Source of the DNA: Nisaea denitrificans DSM 18348
GTDB lineage: Bacteria; Pseudomonadota; Alphaproteobacteria; Thalassobaculales; Thalassobaculaceae
DNA length: 64,000 nt
Direction of reading: 5' to 3'
Assembly (NCBI RefSeq): GCF_000426505.1
Contig: NZ_KE384531.1
Coordinates: 247,384 to 311,383 of the forward strand
Each line of letters starts with the position of its first letter. Position 1 is the first letter of the stretch. Under the pieces are notes generated by a model that searched no databases, was not told the origin of the DNA, and saw only the letters and a program-made list of their open reading frames with translations. The position numbers and the translations under genes were made by a program. Positions 35,415-44,818 of this stretch are shown in pieces.

Positions 35415-35517
35415 CGGGGCTTCGGGCTCCAGTGTACAACGGGCGTGCGGTCAGTTTTGCCCTGACAGGCCCGGCATTCTTCAGTAAAGGGTGTCCCATA
35501 AATCAAGGGACTCCAAA

Positions 35518-36234
35518 ATGAAAGCCTTCCGGGCATCGCTCTTTAACGCTCTTTTCTACACGCTCACGCCAATTGTCGGCCTGTTGCTTTTGCCGGCCTG
35601 TCTCGGACCGCGAAGCTGGGTTTGCGCCGTCAGGGATGCCTGGTCCAGAAGTGTCATTGCACTGCTCGGCCTAGTGGTGGGATTGCGCTGGCGCCTGACT
35701 GGTGCGGAACGGATGCCGGATGGCCCGGTATTGATCGCCTGCAAGCACCAGTCCGCCTGGGAGACGATCGCGCTGCAGCTGTTCTGCCGGGACCCTGCCA
35801 TCGTGCTGAAGCAGGAACTGCTGAAACTGCCGGTGATCGGCTGGTATCTCCGACGCGTCGGCATGGTCCCGATCGACCGGTCAGCCGGTGCCGGTGCGCT
35901 GAAGCTGATGGTCAAGGCGGCGGAGGAGCGGGTTGCCGAAGGCCGGCCGGTGGTGATCTTCCCGCAGGGCACCCGCGTCGCACCGGGAACGGAGCAGGCC
36001 TATCATCCGGGTGTCTACGCGCTTTACCGTGCGCTGAATGTTCCGGTGGTGCCTATTGCCCTCAATTCCGGTCAGTTCTGGGCCCGCGTGAGCTTCATGA
36101 AATATCCGGGCGTGATCGACGTTCATGTGCTGGAGCCGATCCCGCCGGGGCTTGACCGGAAGAGCTTCATGGCCCGGCTCGAAGAGGTCATCGAAACCGA
36201 GACCGGCAAGCTGGAAAGCGCGGCCGCTACTTGA
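35518..36234 (+). CDS. plsC: 1-acyl-sn-glycerol-3-phosphate acyltransferase
   Basis: A 238-residue membrane-associated acyltransferase that acylates lysophosphatidic acid. Motif I is CKHQSAWETIAL (His-x4-Glu rather than the usual His-x4-Asp, a variant common in alphaproteobacterial PlsC), and motif III is VVIFPQGTRVAPG. An N-terminal hydrophobic helix (about 7-28) anchors it. The ATG at 35518 has AGGGA eight bases upstream; a GTG at 35491 would add 9 residues. Its end overlaps the convergent fliL gene by eight bases. Confidence 0.9.
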   Translation: MKAFRASLFNALFYTLTPIVGLLLLPACLGPRSWVCAVRDAWSRSVIALLGLVVGLRWRLTGAERMPDGPVLIACKHQSAWETIALQLFCRDPAIVLKQELLKLPVIGWYLRRVGMVPIDRSAGAGALKLMVKAAEERVAEGRPVVIFPQGTRVAPGTEQAYHPGVYALYRALNVPVVPIALNSGQFWARVSFMKYPGVIDVHVLEPIPPGLDRKSFMARLEEVIETETGKLESAAAT

Positions 36235-36733
36235 TCGTCATCTTCAGGATCTGGACGTTAAGCAGATCCTCCTTGGGGATGATCTCGCGGAGACGAACCC
36301 AGAGTCCGTCCCGGATCCTGTTGATACCCTCGAACCCGTTCAGTTCTTGCTCGGTCAGGCTGCTGGCGAAGATGATCACCTTGTCCCGAAGGCGTGGTTC
36401 AAGCGCGGTCACCCGGATCTGGGCCGCCGGGTCTTTCAGCTCCAACGCGATGCTGAGCAGCATGAAGACCGGATAATGCCGTTCGGTCTGCAAATTGATA
36501 ACGAATTCTTCAAGCTGAAAATTAACGGCGTCCGGGGGAGAAGCTGCGAATGTCGGCGGCGCTTCATTCAGAAAGGGCTCTTCTTTCGGCTCGCTGCTCG
36601 CGTTCGCCATGTCGTTTTTCTTCTGGGTTCCGAGCGGGTCGAACCCCGGAATCAGCCCGAACATCACAGCCCCCATTCCGGCACCGACGATGAGCATCAG
36701 CGGCAGGGTGACGAATATGATGAGTTTCTTCAC
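36227..36733 (-). CDS. fliL: Flagellar basal body-associated FliL-family protein
   Basis: A 168-residue protein with one N-terminal membrane helix (LIIFVTLPLMLIVGAGMGAVMFG), a Lys/Glu/Ser linker and a periplasmic domain typical of FliL: EFVINLQTERHYPVFMLLSIALELK, LRDKVIIFASSLTEQELNGFEG and NRIRDGLWVRLREIIPKEDLLNVQILKM, seen across the last 110 residues. FliL surrounds the stator in the flagellar motor. No other flagellar operon is attached, but a flagellar-type DUF1217 gene lies 2.4 kb away. Confidence 0.85.
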   Translation of the reverse strand: MKKLIIFVTLPLMLIVGAGMGAVMFGLIPGFDPLGTQKKNDMANASSEPKEEPFLNEAPPTFAASPPDAVNFQLEEFVINLQTERHYPVFMLLSIALELKDPAAQIRVTALEPRLRDKVIIFASSLTEQELNGFEGINRIRDGLWVRLREIIPKEDLLNVQILKMTIK

Positions 36734-36872
36734 GGGGCTCGCTCCATTCTGGCCGGGACCGTTATTGCTTATGGACTAGCAGCTATCCTATTTGAATGAA
36801 CAGTATTTCCGCTGCAATCCTCTGGAGTTTCGATCCTATGATACTGTTGCGGGCCGAGGGAGTGGGGGGATA

Positions 36873-37133
36873 ATGCAGGATAAGGAAGCGCGCGAGTGGC
36901 TGGATTTTTTCGCGAAACAGCCCCACGAGCGGCTGACTCAGGAGTCAGCGGGCGATGTTCCGAAGGTTGCATCATTCGTGATCGATCTTGTCGATGACCG
37001 GTTCGTCATTACCTTCCGGTTCGAGGACGGACGGGAGCGCGCGATATCGCTCAATGACGATCTCGCGCTTTATCTCCGGGAATATCTTACGACAGGCCTG
37101 ATGGAACGCGCGGCGCGCGGCCGGCCGCTCTAG
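36873..37133 (+). CDS. Small hypothetical protein
   Basis: An 86-residue protein beginning MQDKEAREWLDFF. No family is recognised. It has an acidic-basic mixed helical start, then strand-like VASFVIDLVDDRFVITFRFEDGRE and a final helix LYLREYLTTGLMERAARG. GGGGGGA lies just before the ATG at 36873. It overlaps the convergent gamma-glutamyltransferase stop by four bases. Confidence 0.5.
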   Translation: MQDKEAREWLDFFAKQPHERLTQESAGDVPKVASFVIDLVDDRFVITFRFEDGRERAISLNDDLALYLREYLTTGLMERAARGRPL

Positions 37134-38911
37134 CGGCCGACAGCGTAGCCCTGCATGCCGCGCGGATTGGCGGCGGCCCGCAACATGTCGCCATCCTTGG
37201 CGGCCGCTGTCAGGCGGCCTTCGGACCAGGGGTCGCCGACCTCCAGATCGTGTCCCCGGCGGCGCAGTTCGGCATAAGTCTCCGCAGGGAACCGGTCCTC
37301 GAGCACCAGGCGTTTGTTGACCCGGCCGCGCGGCCAGAACGAGCTCGGGAAATGCTCATTGTGGAAAGCCGGGCAATCGATGGATTCCTGCAGGTTCATG
37401 CCATGGTCCGCATGATGCAGGAACAGCAGCAGAGACCACTGGTCCTGCTGGTCTCCGCCCGGCGTGCCGAACGGCATGTAGGCCTCGCCGTCACGCAGCG
37501 CGAAGGAGGGCGACAGCGTGGTGCGTGGGCGTTTGCCCGGCGCCAGTGTGGAAGGCGAGCCTTCCTCGAGCCAGAACATCTGCGCCCGGTTACCAAGGCA
37601 GAAGCCGAGTTCCGGAATGATCGGCGAGCTTTGCAGCCAGCCGCCGCTCGGCGTGGCCGAGACCATGTTGCCGTCCTTGTCGACAATGTCGATATGGACC
37701 GTGTCGCCCCGGGCCTCTCCCATCTTGCCGACGGTCGGCTCACCAACGCCCATGCCGGCGCCGGAAATATCCTGCGCATGCGGCAGCAGTGAGTGGGAGA
37801 TGTTGTTGCTGTAACCCTTGATGGTGCCGGCAATGAAGGCGTCGGAGGCATCTTTCCCCAGAAGAGCCCGGCGGCTTTCCGCATAGGCGTCGCTGAGCAG
37901 CGTTTCCATCGGCACGTCAACGAAGTTCGGATCGCCGTAGTAAGCTTCGCGGTCAGCGTAAGAGAGCTTTGAGGTTTCGGTCACCGCGTGGACAAAATCC
38001 GGTCCGGTCGGGTCCATGTCGGCGATGCCCATGGCTTTCAGCAGTGAGAGTTGCTGCAGCATCACTGGGCCCTGGCTCCAGGCGCCGCACTTCGCGACGG
38101 TGAACCGGCCATAGTCGTAGGTCAGCGGATCTTCATACGTAGCCGACCAGTCTGCGAGATCGTCTCCGGTCAGCAGCGCTTTATGGCGCCGTCCGGTCGC
38201 GTCCATGTAGGCATCCTGGCAGAACCGGTCGATGGTTTCCGCGATCCAGCCGCGATACCAGATATCCCGTGCCCGGTCGATCTGGGCCTCGCGGCTGCCG
38301 CCGCCTGTTTCCGCTTCGCGCACGATCCGCTCGTAGGTATCGGCCAGCTTCGGGTTGGAGAACAGCGTGCCCGGATTTGGCGCCTTGCCGTCTTTCAGAT
38401 AGATCGCAGCAGAGGTCGTCCATTCGGTTTCGAAAAGCCCGCGCACTGTCTCGACCGTGTCGGTGATTTTCGAGACCACGGGGTAGCCGTTGCGGGCATA
38501 GCCGATGGCATATTCCAAGACATCGCCGAGGCCCATGGTGCCATGGTCGCGCAACATCAGCATCCAGGTGTCGAAGGCGCCGGGTGTCACGGCGGCAAGC
38601 AGGCCGCTGCCTGGGATCAGATCGAGGCCAAGATCGCGGATTGCCGGGATCGTCGCGGCTTTTGGCGCCGGTCCCTGGCCACAGATCACCTGCGTCCGGT
38701 TTTCTTTTGCGCTGTGCATGATCAGCGGCAGATCGCCGCCCGGGCCGTTCAGGTGTGGCTCGACGATCTGCAGCACGAACCCTGCGGCAACCGCCGCGTC
38801 GAACGCATTACCGCCGCGCTCAAGGATCGCCATGCCGGCCGAGGAGGCCAGCCAGTGCGTAGAGGCAACGACACCAAAGGTGCCGCGAATTTCGGGTCTG
38901 GTGGTAAACAT
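37130..38911 (-). CDS. ggt: Gamma-glutamyltransferase
   Basis: A 593-residue Ntn-hydrolase of the GGT family, which removes or transfers the gamma-glutamyl group of glutathione-like compounds. N-terminal landmarks are ASSAGMAILERGGNAFDAAVA and NGPGGD. The autoprocessing threonine is in RGDTVHIDIVDKDGNMVSATPS, and later GTPGGDQQDQW and the Arg-rich RPRTTLSPS are typical. No signal peptide is apparent from the ATG at 38911, so a cytosolic form of the type used in catabolism is likely. Alternative TTG start at 38947 lacks support. It converges on the small hypothetical gene. Confidence 0.88.
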   Translation of the reverse strand: MFTTRPEIRGTFGVVASTHWLASSAGMAILERGGNAFDAAVAAGFVLQIVEPHLNGPGGDLPLIMHSAKENRTQVICGQGPAPKAATIPAIRDLGLDLIPGSGLLAAVTPGAFDTWMLMLRDHGTMGLGDVLEYAIGYARNGYPVVSKITDTVETVRGLFETEWTTSAAIYLKDGKAPNPGTLFSNPKLADTYERIVREAETGGGSREAQIDRARDIWYRGWIAETIDRFCQDAYMDATGRRHKALLTGDDLADWSATYEDPLTYDYGRFTVAKCGAWSQGPVMLQQLSLLKAMGIADMDPTGPDFVHAVTETSKLSYADREAYYGDPNFVDVPMETLLSDAYAESRRALLGKDASDAFIAGTIKGYSNNISHSLLPHAQDISGAGMGVGEPTVGKMGEARGDTVHIDIVDKDGNMVSATPSGGWLQSSPIIPELGFCLGNRAQMFWLEEGSPSTLAPGKRPRTTLSPSFALRDGEAYMPFGTPGGDQQDQWSLLLFLHHADHGMNLQESIDCPAFHNEHFPSSFWPRGRVNKRLVLEDRFPAETYAELRRRGHDLEVGDPWSEGRLTAAAKDGDMLRAAANPRGMQGYAVGR

Positions 38912-39056
38912 GACTGATCCGCGAGGGTCGGTTGGAATGGGCTGCAACTATAGTCCGGGGATGCCCGCGGGTGCAATTGCGCCAGACTCTATCTTGCATT
39001 GTAGTTTTCAGGAAAAAATGCTATATGTTCCGGGATCTCAGAAGAGATGGCCCGTT

Positions 39057-39085
39057 TTGTGCATATTAATTTTTGTTAATATATC
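39057..39085 (+). promoter_or_regulatory. Candidate promoter with inverted repeat before the DUF1217 gene
   Basis: TTGTGC (39057-39062) and TATATC (39080-39085) are separated by 17 bases, a sigma-70-like arrangement. The spacer carries TATTAA-TTTTTG-TTAATA (39064-39081), an inverted repeat overlapping the -10 element that could be an operator. Confidence 0.4.
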
Positions 39086-39115
39086 TGCACAAAGCAAGCA
39101 GAAGCAGAGGGTTCG

Positions 39116-41614
39116 ATGACTAACGCAGCCGCCGCATTGAGCATTTTGGGTGGGTCCTTCAACGCCGGTAGTGGCGGGACGACCTCAGGTGTTGCCGCGT
39201 TTGCAAAGTACAAACGGGATCCGGAAGGCGCGCGTCGTGATTTTTACGAAAGCGCTGCTGTTCAGAAAAACATCAAGAACTTCCAGTCGAGCGCGAACGA
39301 GATCAGCTCGCTCGAAGATTTTCTGAAAGACCGGAAGACCCTCGAATTCGTCCTGACAGCCTTTGGCCTGGAAGCGGAACTCAACAATCCGGGCAAGCTG
39401 AAGGCGATCATCAACAGCGATCCGGACGATGTGAATTCCTATGCTAACCGACTGGCAGATTCACGTTACGGCGAGCTGGCGAAGTTTCTGAACGTCAAGA
39501 ACGAAGGCTTCAACAAGCTGAAATCTGCTGAAGCGCAGACCCAGGTCATTGACGATTACCTCACCAATGCGTTCGAAGTTTCGATCGGGTTCGAGAACCC
39601 GGCGGCGCGCGAGGCCGTGTTTTTCCTGCGGCGCATCAATGAAATTGATAGCGCGCTCGAAATTCTTGGTGATTTGCCCCTGCGGAATATTGTGACGACG
39701 GCCCTCGGTTTGCCGGCGCAGATCGCTAATCAATCCGTGCTGAAGCAGCAATCCTTGATCGATGCGAAACTCGATTTTGACAGACTGAATACATTGGATC
39801 GGGACGAGGAGAATGCCTCCAAGACCGAGCTCGATCTGGTCAATGACGACCTGAGCTCCGTCAAAAAAGGGCTTGCCGCTGTCACGAACGCCAGCCTTGA
39901 GTTGTCGACCTTGCAGGATCAGCTCGAAGATCTTCGCATTCACTTGCAGGACATCGATAATATTACTGATCCGGCCGGGGTTCTTGCGGACGAAATTCCT
40001 GTTCAGGAAGCCGCCATACCGGAGCTGATCCGCCAGCAGGGATTGATCGCGGCAGCCGAAAAAGCGCTGATTAATACCGACCCGAACCTGACCCGGATCA
40101 ATGCGATATTCAAAGAAGCGGCCGGGGTCGAGACGCAGGAAGAACTTGACGCCCTGAAGAGCGAGTTTGATCGGCTGGTGACCGAAATCACCAGTGCGGA
40201 CGGCTTTATCAAAGGTTCGAATTACAGCGACAGTACTGCCGGTACGACCGAGAATTTGTTCTTGCCGTCAGGTGATGGGGGGAGCGGTATCGATGCCCTG
40301 CCGTCGGCCAAGACGACGACGGTGGTGAAGTCGGATGGCACAGGGGTTGTGACCAGCTCGCTTGATCTTTCCAGTTTTCTGACGAATCTGGATAATAGCA
40401 ACGCGGCTTTTCAGGCAATCAATCTCGGGTCTTTGTCTGCGGATATTGCGGCGGCCAAGGTTGATTTTGAGGCTGTGGAAACTGATTTCAAATCTGCGCA
40501 AGTTTATAACGGTGTCAATGCATCCAGTTTTGCTGGCAGCGTGAGCAGTGTGAATTTCGGTTACTCCCTGAACACGCAGGCGCTGTCCCAAGGAATCTCG
40601 GCAGTAGATGATGGGCTCACGCGCCTTTCGAAAGCAGCGGCAGTGATCTCTGAGATTCGGACGCTGGCATTTGATGCCCAAGCCGATGATGCCGATATTG
40701 ACGAATTGAATACAGCTTATGGTGGGAAACTCGAAGAGCTGGCATCCCTGATCAACGATGCAGGGACGGCGACCGACGGAACGAACACGTTTACGTTCGA
40801 CAATCTGTTGACCGGCGGCACGATCAGCTACGAAGCCGATGCAGCCTCCGGGAAGAGTATCGATGCGCGTGGCGGTTCTCTGGATACCGTGATTCTCGGA
40901 GCGCTTCCCACTACTCTTAGCGCTGCAAATGCGAATGGTATTCTGAGCGATATCGATACGACGGTGACGGATTCCCTTTCCGAGTTGAAAGACAATCTTG
41001 TCACGGATCGAAAAGTCTTTGCCTTTGCGGCGAATGTCGCGGATCCGCTGGGGTCTATCGATGCTGAAATTCGGCAGATCAGTGGTGACCTTGACGGGAT
41101 CATTGAGCGTGCCGGTGAGAGCGGGGACAACCTGCTCAAGGAATTCGGCCGTGATCTTAAAATCGCTCTTGGAACGCTGAGCACGACAATCACTGTCGAC
41201 GCGCAAGGTGGCTTCAAGGAAGATTTCAAGAACGCCCTGAGTTCACTCCAGTATGTCGCTGTCAGCGGCGGGGTGGCGGCATCGCGCGAGAGTATTCTTA
41301 ACGACGCCCTGTTTTCTGTGGGCTCGACCCTCAGCCGGATTAACGCCGAGAAGTTCACGCTGAACATCCAGAATTCGATTCTGGGCGAGAAAAAATCTTC
41401 GCTTACCAATACGAGCGGGTCGGCGGAGTCCCTCGATTTTCTGAAGCCGCTTGAGAACACGAACTATGCGATCAAGTTCATCGAGCAGTATTTGATAAAG
41501 AAAGACCTCGAAGCGATCGGCGGCAGCACCACTGCGCAGCCCAAGAACGCATCTCTGGTCGGCCTGTTCCAAGATATCAGCGGCGGTGGCGGTCTGCTCA
41601 ATCTGCTCAGCTAG
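39116..41614 (+). CDS. Large DUF1217 flagellar-type protein
   Basis: An 832-residue secreted-looking protein without signal peptide. The N-terminal 110 residues match DUF1217: YKRDPEGARRDFYESAAVQ, SLEDFLKDRKTLEFVLTAFGL, ANRLADSRYGELAKFLNV. DUF1217 proteins are found in alphaproteobacterial flagellar clusters and resemble axial proteins. The middle is long coiled-coil-like helix, then a hinge with Ser/Gly/Asn-rich strands (about 380-430). The C-terminal part has flagellin-like Ser/Ala/Asp helices (GISAVDDGLTRLSKAAAVISEI, then TFTFDNLLTGGTISYEADAASG). The ATG at 39116 starts at NAAAALSILGGSF. Length far above typical DUF1217 proteins makes it unusual. Confidence 0.75.
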   Translation: MTNAAAALSILGGSFNAGSGGTTSGVAAFAKYKRDPEGARRDFYESAAVQKNIKNFQSSANEISSLEDFLKDRKTLEFVLTAFGLEAELNNPGKLKAIINSDPDDVNSYANRLADSRYGELAKFLNVKNEGFNKLKSAEAQTQVIDDYLTNAFEVSIGFENPAAREAVFFLRRINEIDSALEILGDLPLRNIVTTALGLPAQIANQSVLKQQSLIDAKLDFDRLNTLDRDEENASKTELDLVNDDLSSVKKGLAAVTNASLELSTLQDQLEDLRIHLQDIDNITDPAGVLADEIPVQEAAIPELIRQQGLIAAAEKALINTDPNLTRINAIFKEAAGVETQEELDALKSEFDRLVTEITSADGFIKGSNYSDSTAGTTENLFLPSGDGGSGIDALPSAKTTTVVKSDGTGVVTSSLDLSSFLTNLDNSNAAFQAINLGSLSADIAAAKVDFEAVETDFKSAQVYNGVNASSFAGSVSSVNFGYSLNTQALSQGISAVDDGLTRLSKAAAVISEIRTLAFDAQADDADIDELNTAYGGKLEELASLINDAGTATDGTNTFTFDNLLTGGTISYEADAASGKSIDARGGSLDTVILGALPTTLSAANANGILSDIDTTVTDSLSELKDNLVTDRKVFAFAANVADPLGSIDAEIRQISGDLDGIIERAGESGDNLLKEFGRDLKIALGTLSTTITVDAQGGFKEDFKNALSSLQYVAVSGGVAASRESILNDALFSVGSTLSRINAEKFTLNIQNSILGEKKSSLTNTSGSAESLDFLKPLENTNYAIKFIEQYLIKKDLEAIGGSTTAQPKNASLVGLFQDISGGGGLLNLLS

Positions 41615-41637
41615 ACCGCCAGGTCAGTTGACGGAGA

Positions 41638-42453
41638 TTAAGTTCCTGCTGTCAGCGGCGCGTTCAGGCGACGCAGGGTCGCAATAACGCTGAGTGCCGT
41701 GATCTTGCCCGTCTTCGGGTTTTCTTCCGTCGGAATATTCTCGATCGTCATGGTGAAGCGCGCGCTGTCCGCCTCGACCCTGATCGTGTGGGTGTTGCGG
41801 GTGACGGACGGATCAGCCCAGATTTCCACGCTGGTCCGGTCCGGGCCAATGCCGGCTAGGCTGAGCGCTGCCGCGACATTGACATTGGCCGGGAAGCCCT
41901 TGGCGGCGGCCCTGGCATTTCCCTCGAAAACTTTCTTTGCCTCGGTCAATCCTTCGACAGAGATGTCATTCTCGACGAGATAAGGGGCGCCGCCGAGCCC
42001 GCGCGGCGGCTTGCGGGTCTCCAGCGTCACGGATTCGATAGTACCCTCCGCAGCGGCGCGTACAGCGTCCAGCCCGATCAGGGCGCCTGTTGGCAGAATG
42101 AGCCGGGCGCCGGTCTCGTTCGCTTTCTCAACAAGCTCCATGTGGTTGAGCAGGGCTCCTATGCTGACCGGCACGAAGATCCGTCCCTTGGAGATCGCTG
42201 CTTCCGCGACTATTGGGAATACCGAAGCCGGAGCGCTCTCGACGACGACATCGCAGGTATCGGCCAGGGCTTCCAGTGATACGACAGGTGCGCTGGCGCC
42301 GATGGACGCCAGATTTTCCTGGGCCTTTTCTACATTGCGGGCAGAAACGGCGCCGAGTTCGAGGCCGGGCAGGCGGCCGTCGGTGATTGCGCGGGCCAGT
42401 GTCAGGCCGATTGCACCCAGTCCGCCGATGCCGACTTTCATGTTTTCAGCCAT
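41638..42453 (-). CDS. nadX: L-aspartate dehydrogenase
   Basis: A 271-residue NAD(P)-dependent dehydrogenase that oxidatively deaminates aspartate to iminoaspartate/oxaloacetate. The Rossmann motif is VGIGGLGAIGL, followed by VESAPASVFPIV, ILPTGALIGLDAV and the C-terminal conserved region AANVNVAAALSLAGIG-like (PANVNVAAALSLAG) and RNTHTIRV. The ATG at 42453 has AAGGAA six bases before; an ATG at 42441 is alternative. It is divergent from the TctC gene at the head of a transport-catabolic block, which suggests use in amino acid breakdown rather than NAD synthesis, as no nadA/nadC is adjacent. Confidence 0.88.
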   Translation of the reverse strand: MAENMKVGIGGLGAIGLTLARAITDGRLPGLELGAVSARNVEKAQENLASIGASAPVVSLEALADTCDVVVESAPASVFPIVAEAAISKGRIFVPVSIGALLNHMELVEKANETGARLILPTGALIGLDAVRAAAEGTIESVTLETRKPPRGLGGAPYLVENDISVEGLTEAKKVFEGNARAAAKGFPANVNVAAALSLAGIGPDRTSVEIWADPSVTRNTHTIRVEADSARFTMTIENIPTEENPKTGKITALSVIATLRRLNAPLTAGT

Positions 42454-42603
42454 TTCTGTTTCCTTCGTTCCTGGATTGCGCGATGAGTTCGTCACCCTTC
42501 TGTAGCGGAAAATCCCGACGGGTCAAACGGCGGCGGCAATCTGCTGCCGCTGGACGGCGATACCGGGCCGGGTATAGTGGGGCGCCAGTCGAATGGGAGC
42601 ACA

Positions 42604-43614
42604 ATGAGACCGTTTCAATTCCTGATGCTTGTGGTCTTGGCCGTCTTGGCGCTGCTCACGCGTCCAAACGAAGTCCGGACACAAGAGCTTTCCTGTATTA
42701 CGGTTTCCATAATCGTACCGTCAGCGGTCGGCTCTGCCGGCGATCTGGTTGGCCGCGCCGTTGCGGATGCGGCAACGAAGCTTGGGGGCTCCGCCTTCCG
42801 GGTCCGCAACCGGCCCCGGGATATTGCCCGCCAGTTGATCGAGGATGCGGCGCCTAACGGCTGTACTCTGATGCTCGATACCCAGATTCAGGTCGCATTC
42901 GAGGTTCTGGGTAAAGGCAAGACCGATTGGCGCGAATTCAAGCCGATAGCCCTGTTGACGCGGACGCCGATGGCAATCGTATTGTCGGCCGGAGGGCCGC
43001 CTCCCGCCGCTCCGAAGGGTGAGAAACCGGAGCCGCCAAGTTTTTCCGGCATTGTTGCCCAACTTCGCGAGAAGCCTGAGAGCGTTACTTTCGCCCTCGT
43101 TGAGGACCCGCTTGAACAATTACTGTTTCTGAGGATGGAGGAGTCGCTCGGTGTGCGTTTTCGGATCCGCAGCTATCCCAGCGGCATATCGCGCTATCGG
43201 GAGTTGGTGAGTGGTCCGGCGGGTCTGGCGGGATTTGTTTCTCTCAAGGCTGCGGCGGCGCGGATCAAAGAGACGCAGTTGCATGTGCTCGCGGTCAGTG
43301 GAGCGTTTGAGCCGGGCATGCTGGCCGGTGTACCCACGATTGGATCCGAGGCGGGAGGGCTGACATTCGGGATCGATCACGGGCTCTTCGGGCCACGCGA
43401 TATGCCAAACGATATCGTCAAAAGCCTTACCGAAATTATGCAGAAGGTCATGGAAACTCGCGGCGTTCTGGCGGACCTGCACAATGAATACGGAACTGAG
43501 GCGGCCTTAATCACCGGTGACGGATTTGCACGATATCTTGAAAATCTTGCAGCCGATTGGGGTGAAATGATTCAACGCCAGAATAACGGCGGGCGCCTGG
43601 GACAAAAAAGCTGA
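42604..43614 (+). CDS. Tripartite tricarboxylate transporter substrate-binding protein, paralogue 1
   Basis: A 336-residue TctC/Bug-family periplasmic binding protein with signal peptide (FQFLMLVVLAVLALLTRPN). Typical points are ISIIVPSAVGSAGDLVGR (where classic members have the GG-x-D loop), the domain hinge AGLAGFVSLKAAAARIKETQLHVLAVSG and IGSEAGGLTFGIDHGLFGPRDMP. It is clearly divergent from paralogue 2 (43830) and has a weakened ligand loop (VGSAGD versus GAGGGTD). GGGAG precedes the ATG at 42604. Two binding proteins feeding one tctBA pair suggests different ligands or a regulatory role. Confidence 0.78.
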   Translation: MRPFQFLMLVVLAVLALLTRPNEVRTQELSCITVSIIVPSAVGSAGDLVGRAVADAATKLGGSAFRVRNRPRDIARQLIEDAAPNGCTLMLDTQIQVAFEVLGKGKTDWREFKPIALLTRTPMAIVLSAGGPPPAAPKGEKPEPPSFSGIVAQLREKPESVTFALVEDPLEQLLFLRMEESLGVRFRIRSYPSGISRYRELVSGPAGLAGFVSLKAAAARIKETQLHVLAVSGAFEPGMLAGVPTIGSEAGGLTFGIDHGLFGPRDMPNDIVKSLTEIMQKVMETRGVLADLHNEYGTEAALITGDGFARYLENLAADWGEMIQRQNNGGRLGQKS

Positions 43615-43829
43615 GGGCGAAAGACTTCGTTGAATCAATATGCCTGGCCACTGGGCGAATTATTTTACTTTATGCACGTTCCAATGGAATGCCCACGGCA
43701 ACGTTTGTGAACAGTTGACAGATGGCAGGGTATTCATAGGGTGTCAGCCACAAGATGGGCGCGCTTCTGGTGCGCCTGGAAGGTTTCGAGCACCGTCCGT
43801 CCGGTCGGTGTGCCTTAAGGGAGAATAAA

Positions 43830-44801
43830 ATGAAGCTCAAGACAGCACTCTTCGCGGCTCTTGCGACAGCGTCAGTTGCTTTTGCCGGCGCGTCGGCCGT
43901 CCAGGCCGCGGATCTGTCCTGCCGTACAGCCAAACTGATCGTGCCGTGGGGCGCGGGCGGTGGCACCGATGTCATCTTCCGTCAGTTCGTCGAAGCGGCG
44001 AACGAAGCCGGCGCAAAGCCGAAGCTGCAGGTCGTCAATATCGGTGGCCAGGGCGGCAACAAGGGTGCCAAGGAAGCCCGTAAGGCGAAGCCGGACGGTT
44101 GCACCCTGTTCGCCATTCACCAGAGCGCGCTGACCAGCTTCTTCAACGGCCGGGTCGACTTCACCTGGGATGCGTTCGAGCCGGTCGCCCTGCTGACCCG
44201 GACCCCTGCCATCATCGGCGCCAGCCCGGACGTGCCGTACAACAACATCAAGGAACTGGTCGCAGCCGCCAAAAAGGCGCCGGGCTCGGTGACCGCGGGC
44301 GGTACGCTCGGCTCCACCAGCCACTTCATCTTCCTGCTCCTCGAAGATGCTGCGGGCGTGAAGTTCAAGCACGTTTCCTATGACGGTACCCGTCAGCGGA
44401 TGACCGCTCTTCTGGCCAAGAACATCGATATCGGTGAAATCAACCTTGCCTCGGCAAAGAAGTACATCCAGACCAACGAGCTGAAGGCGCTTGGTATCAC
44501 TACGCCGGAGCGGAACTCGGAAATCCCGGATGTCATGACCCTGAAAGAACAGGGCTACAACCTGATCTATGGTACGGACCGCGGTGTAGTTCTGCCGAAG
44601 GGCGTCAGCCAGGACGTGATCAATCACTACGCCGAAGTCTTCAAGAAAGCGGCTGCCGATCCGAAAGTGGTCGCAGCGATGACCGCCAAGGGCACGACCG
44701 TGAACTATCTCGGCCCGAAAGAGTACACGGGCTACTTCGAAAAGACCTTCGCGGACTGGAAACGGATCGCGATTGAAGTTGGACTTTACAAGGGCGACTG
44801 A
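43830..44801 (+). CDS. tctC: Tripartite tricarboxylate transporter substrate-binding protein, paralogue 2
   Basis: A 323-residue TctC/Bug protein. Signal peptide ALFAALATASVAFAGASAVQ, cleavage near AADLS. The ligand loop is LIVPWGAGGGTDVIFR, followed by VVNIGGQGGNKGAKEA, AGGTLGSTSHF and the C-terminal YGTDRGVVLPKGVSQ. AAGGGAG lies seven bases before the ATG. It directly precedes tctB and tctA, with a strong hairpin after its stop, so it is the dedicated binding protein, expected in excess. The ligand cannot be read from sequence; the dgcNA genes downstream point to an acidic (D-)amino acid or derivative. Confidence 0.9.
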   Translation: MKLKTALFAALATASVAFAGASAVQAADLSCRTAKLIVPWGAGGGTDVIFRQFVEAANEAGAKPKLQVVNIGGQGGNKGAKEARKAKPDGCTLFAIHQSALTSFFNGRVDFTWDAFEPVALLTRTPAIIGASPDVPYNNIKELVAAAKKAPGSVTAGGTLGSTSHFIFLLLEDAAGVKFKHVSYDGTRQRMTALLAKNIDIGEINLASAKKYIQTNELKALGITTPERNSEIPDVMTLKEQGYNLIYGTDRGVVLPKGVSQDVINHYAEVFKKAAADPKVVAAMTAKGTTVNYLGPKEYTGYFEKTFADWKRIAIEVGLYKGD

Positions 44802-44818
44802 TTAATCAGCCCGACGCG

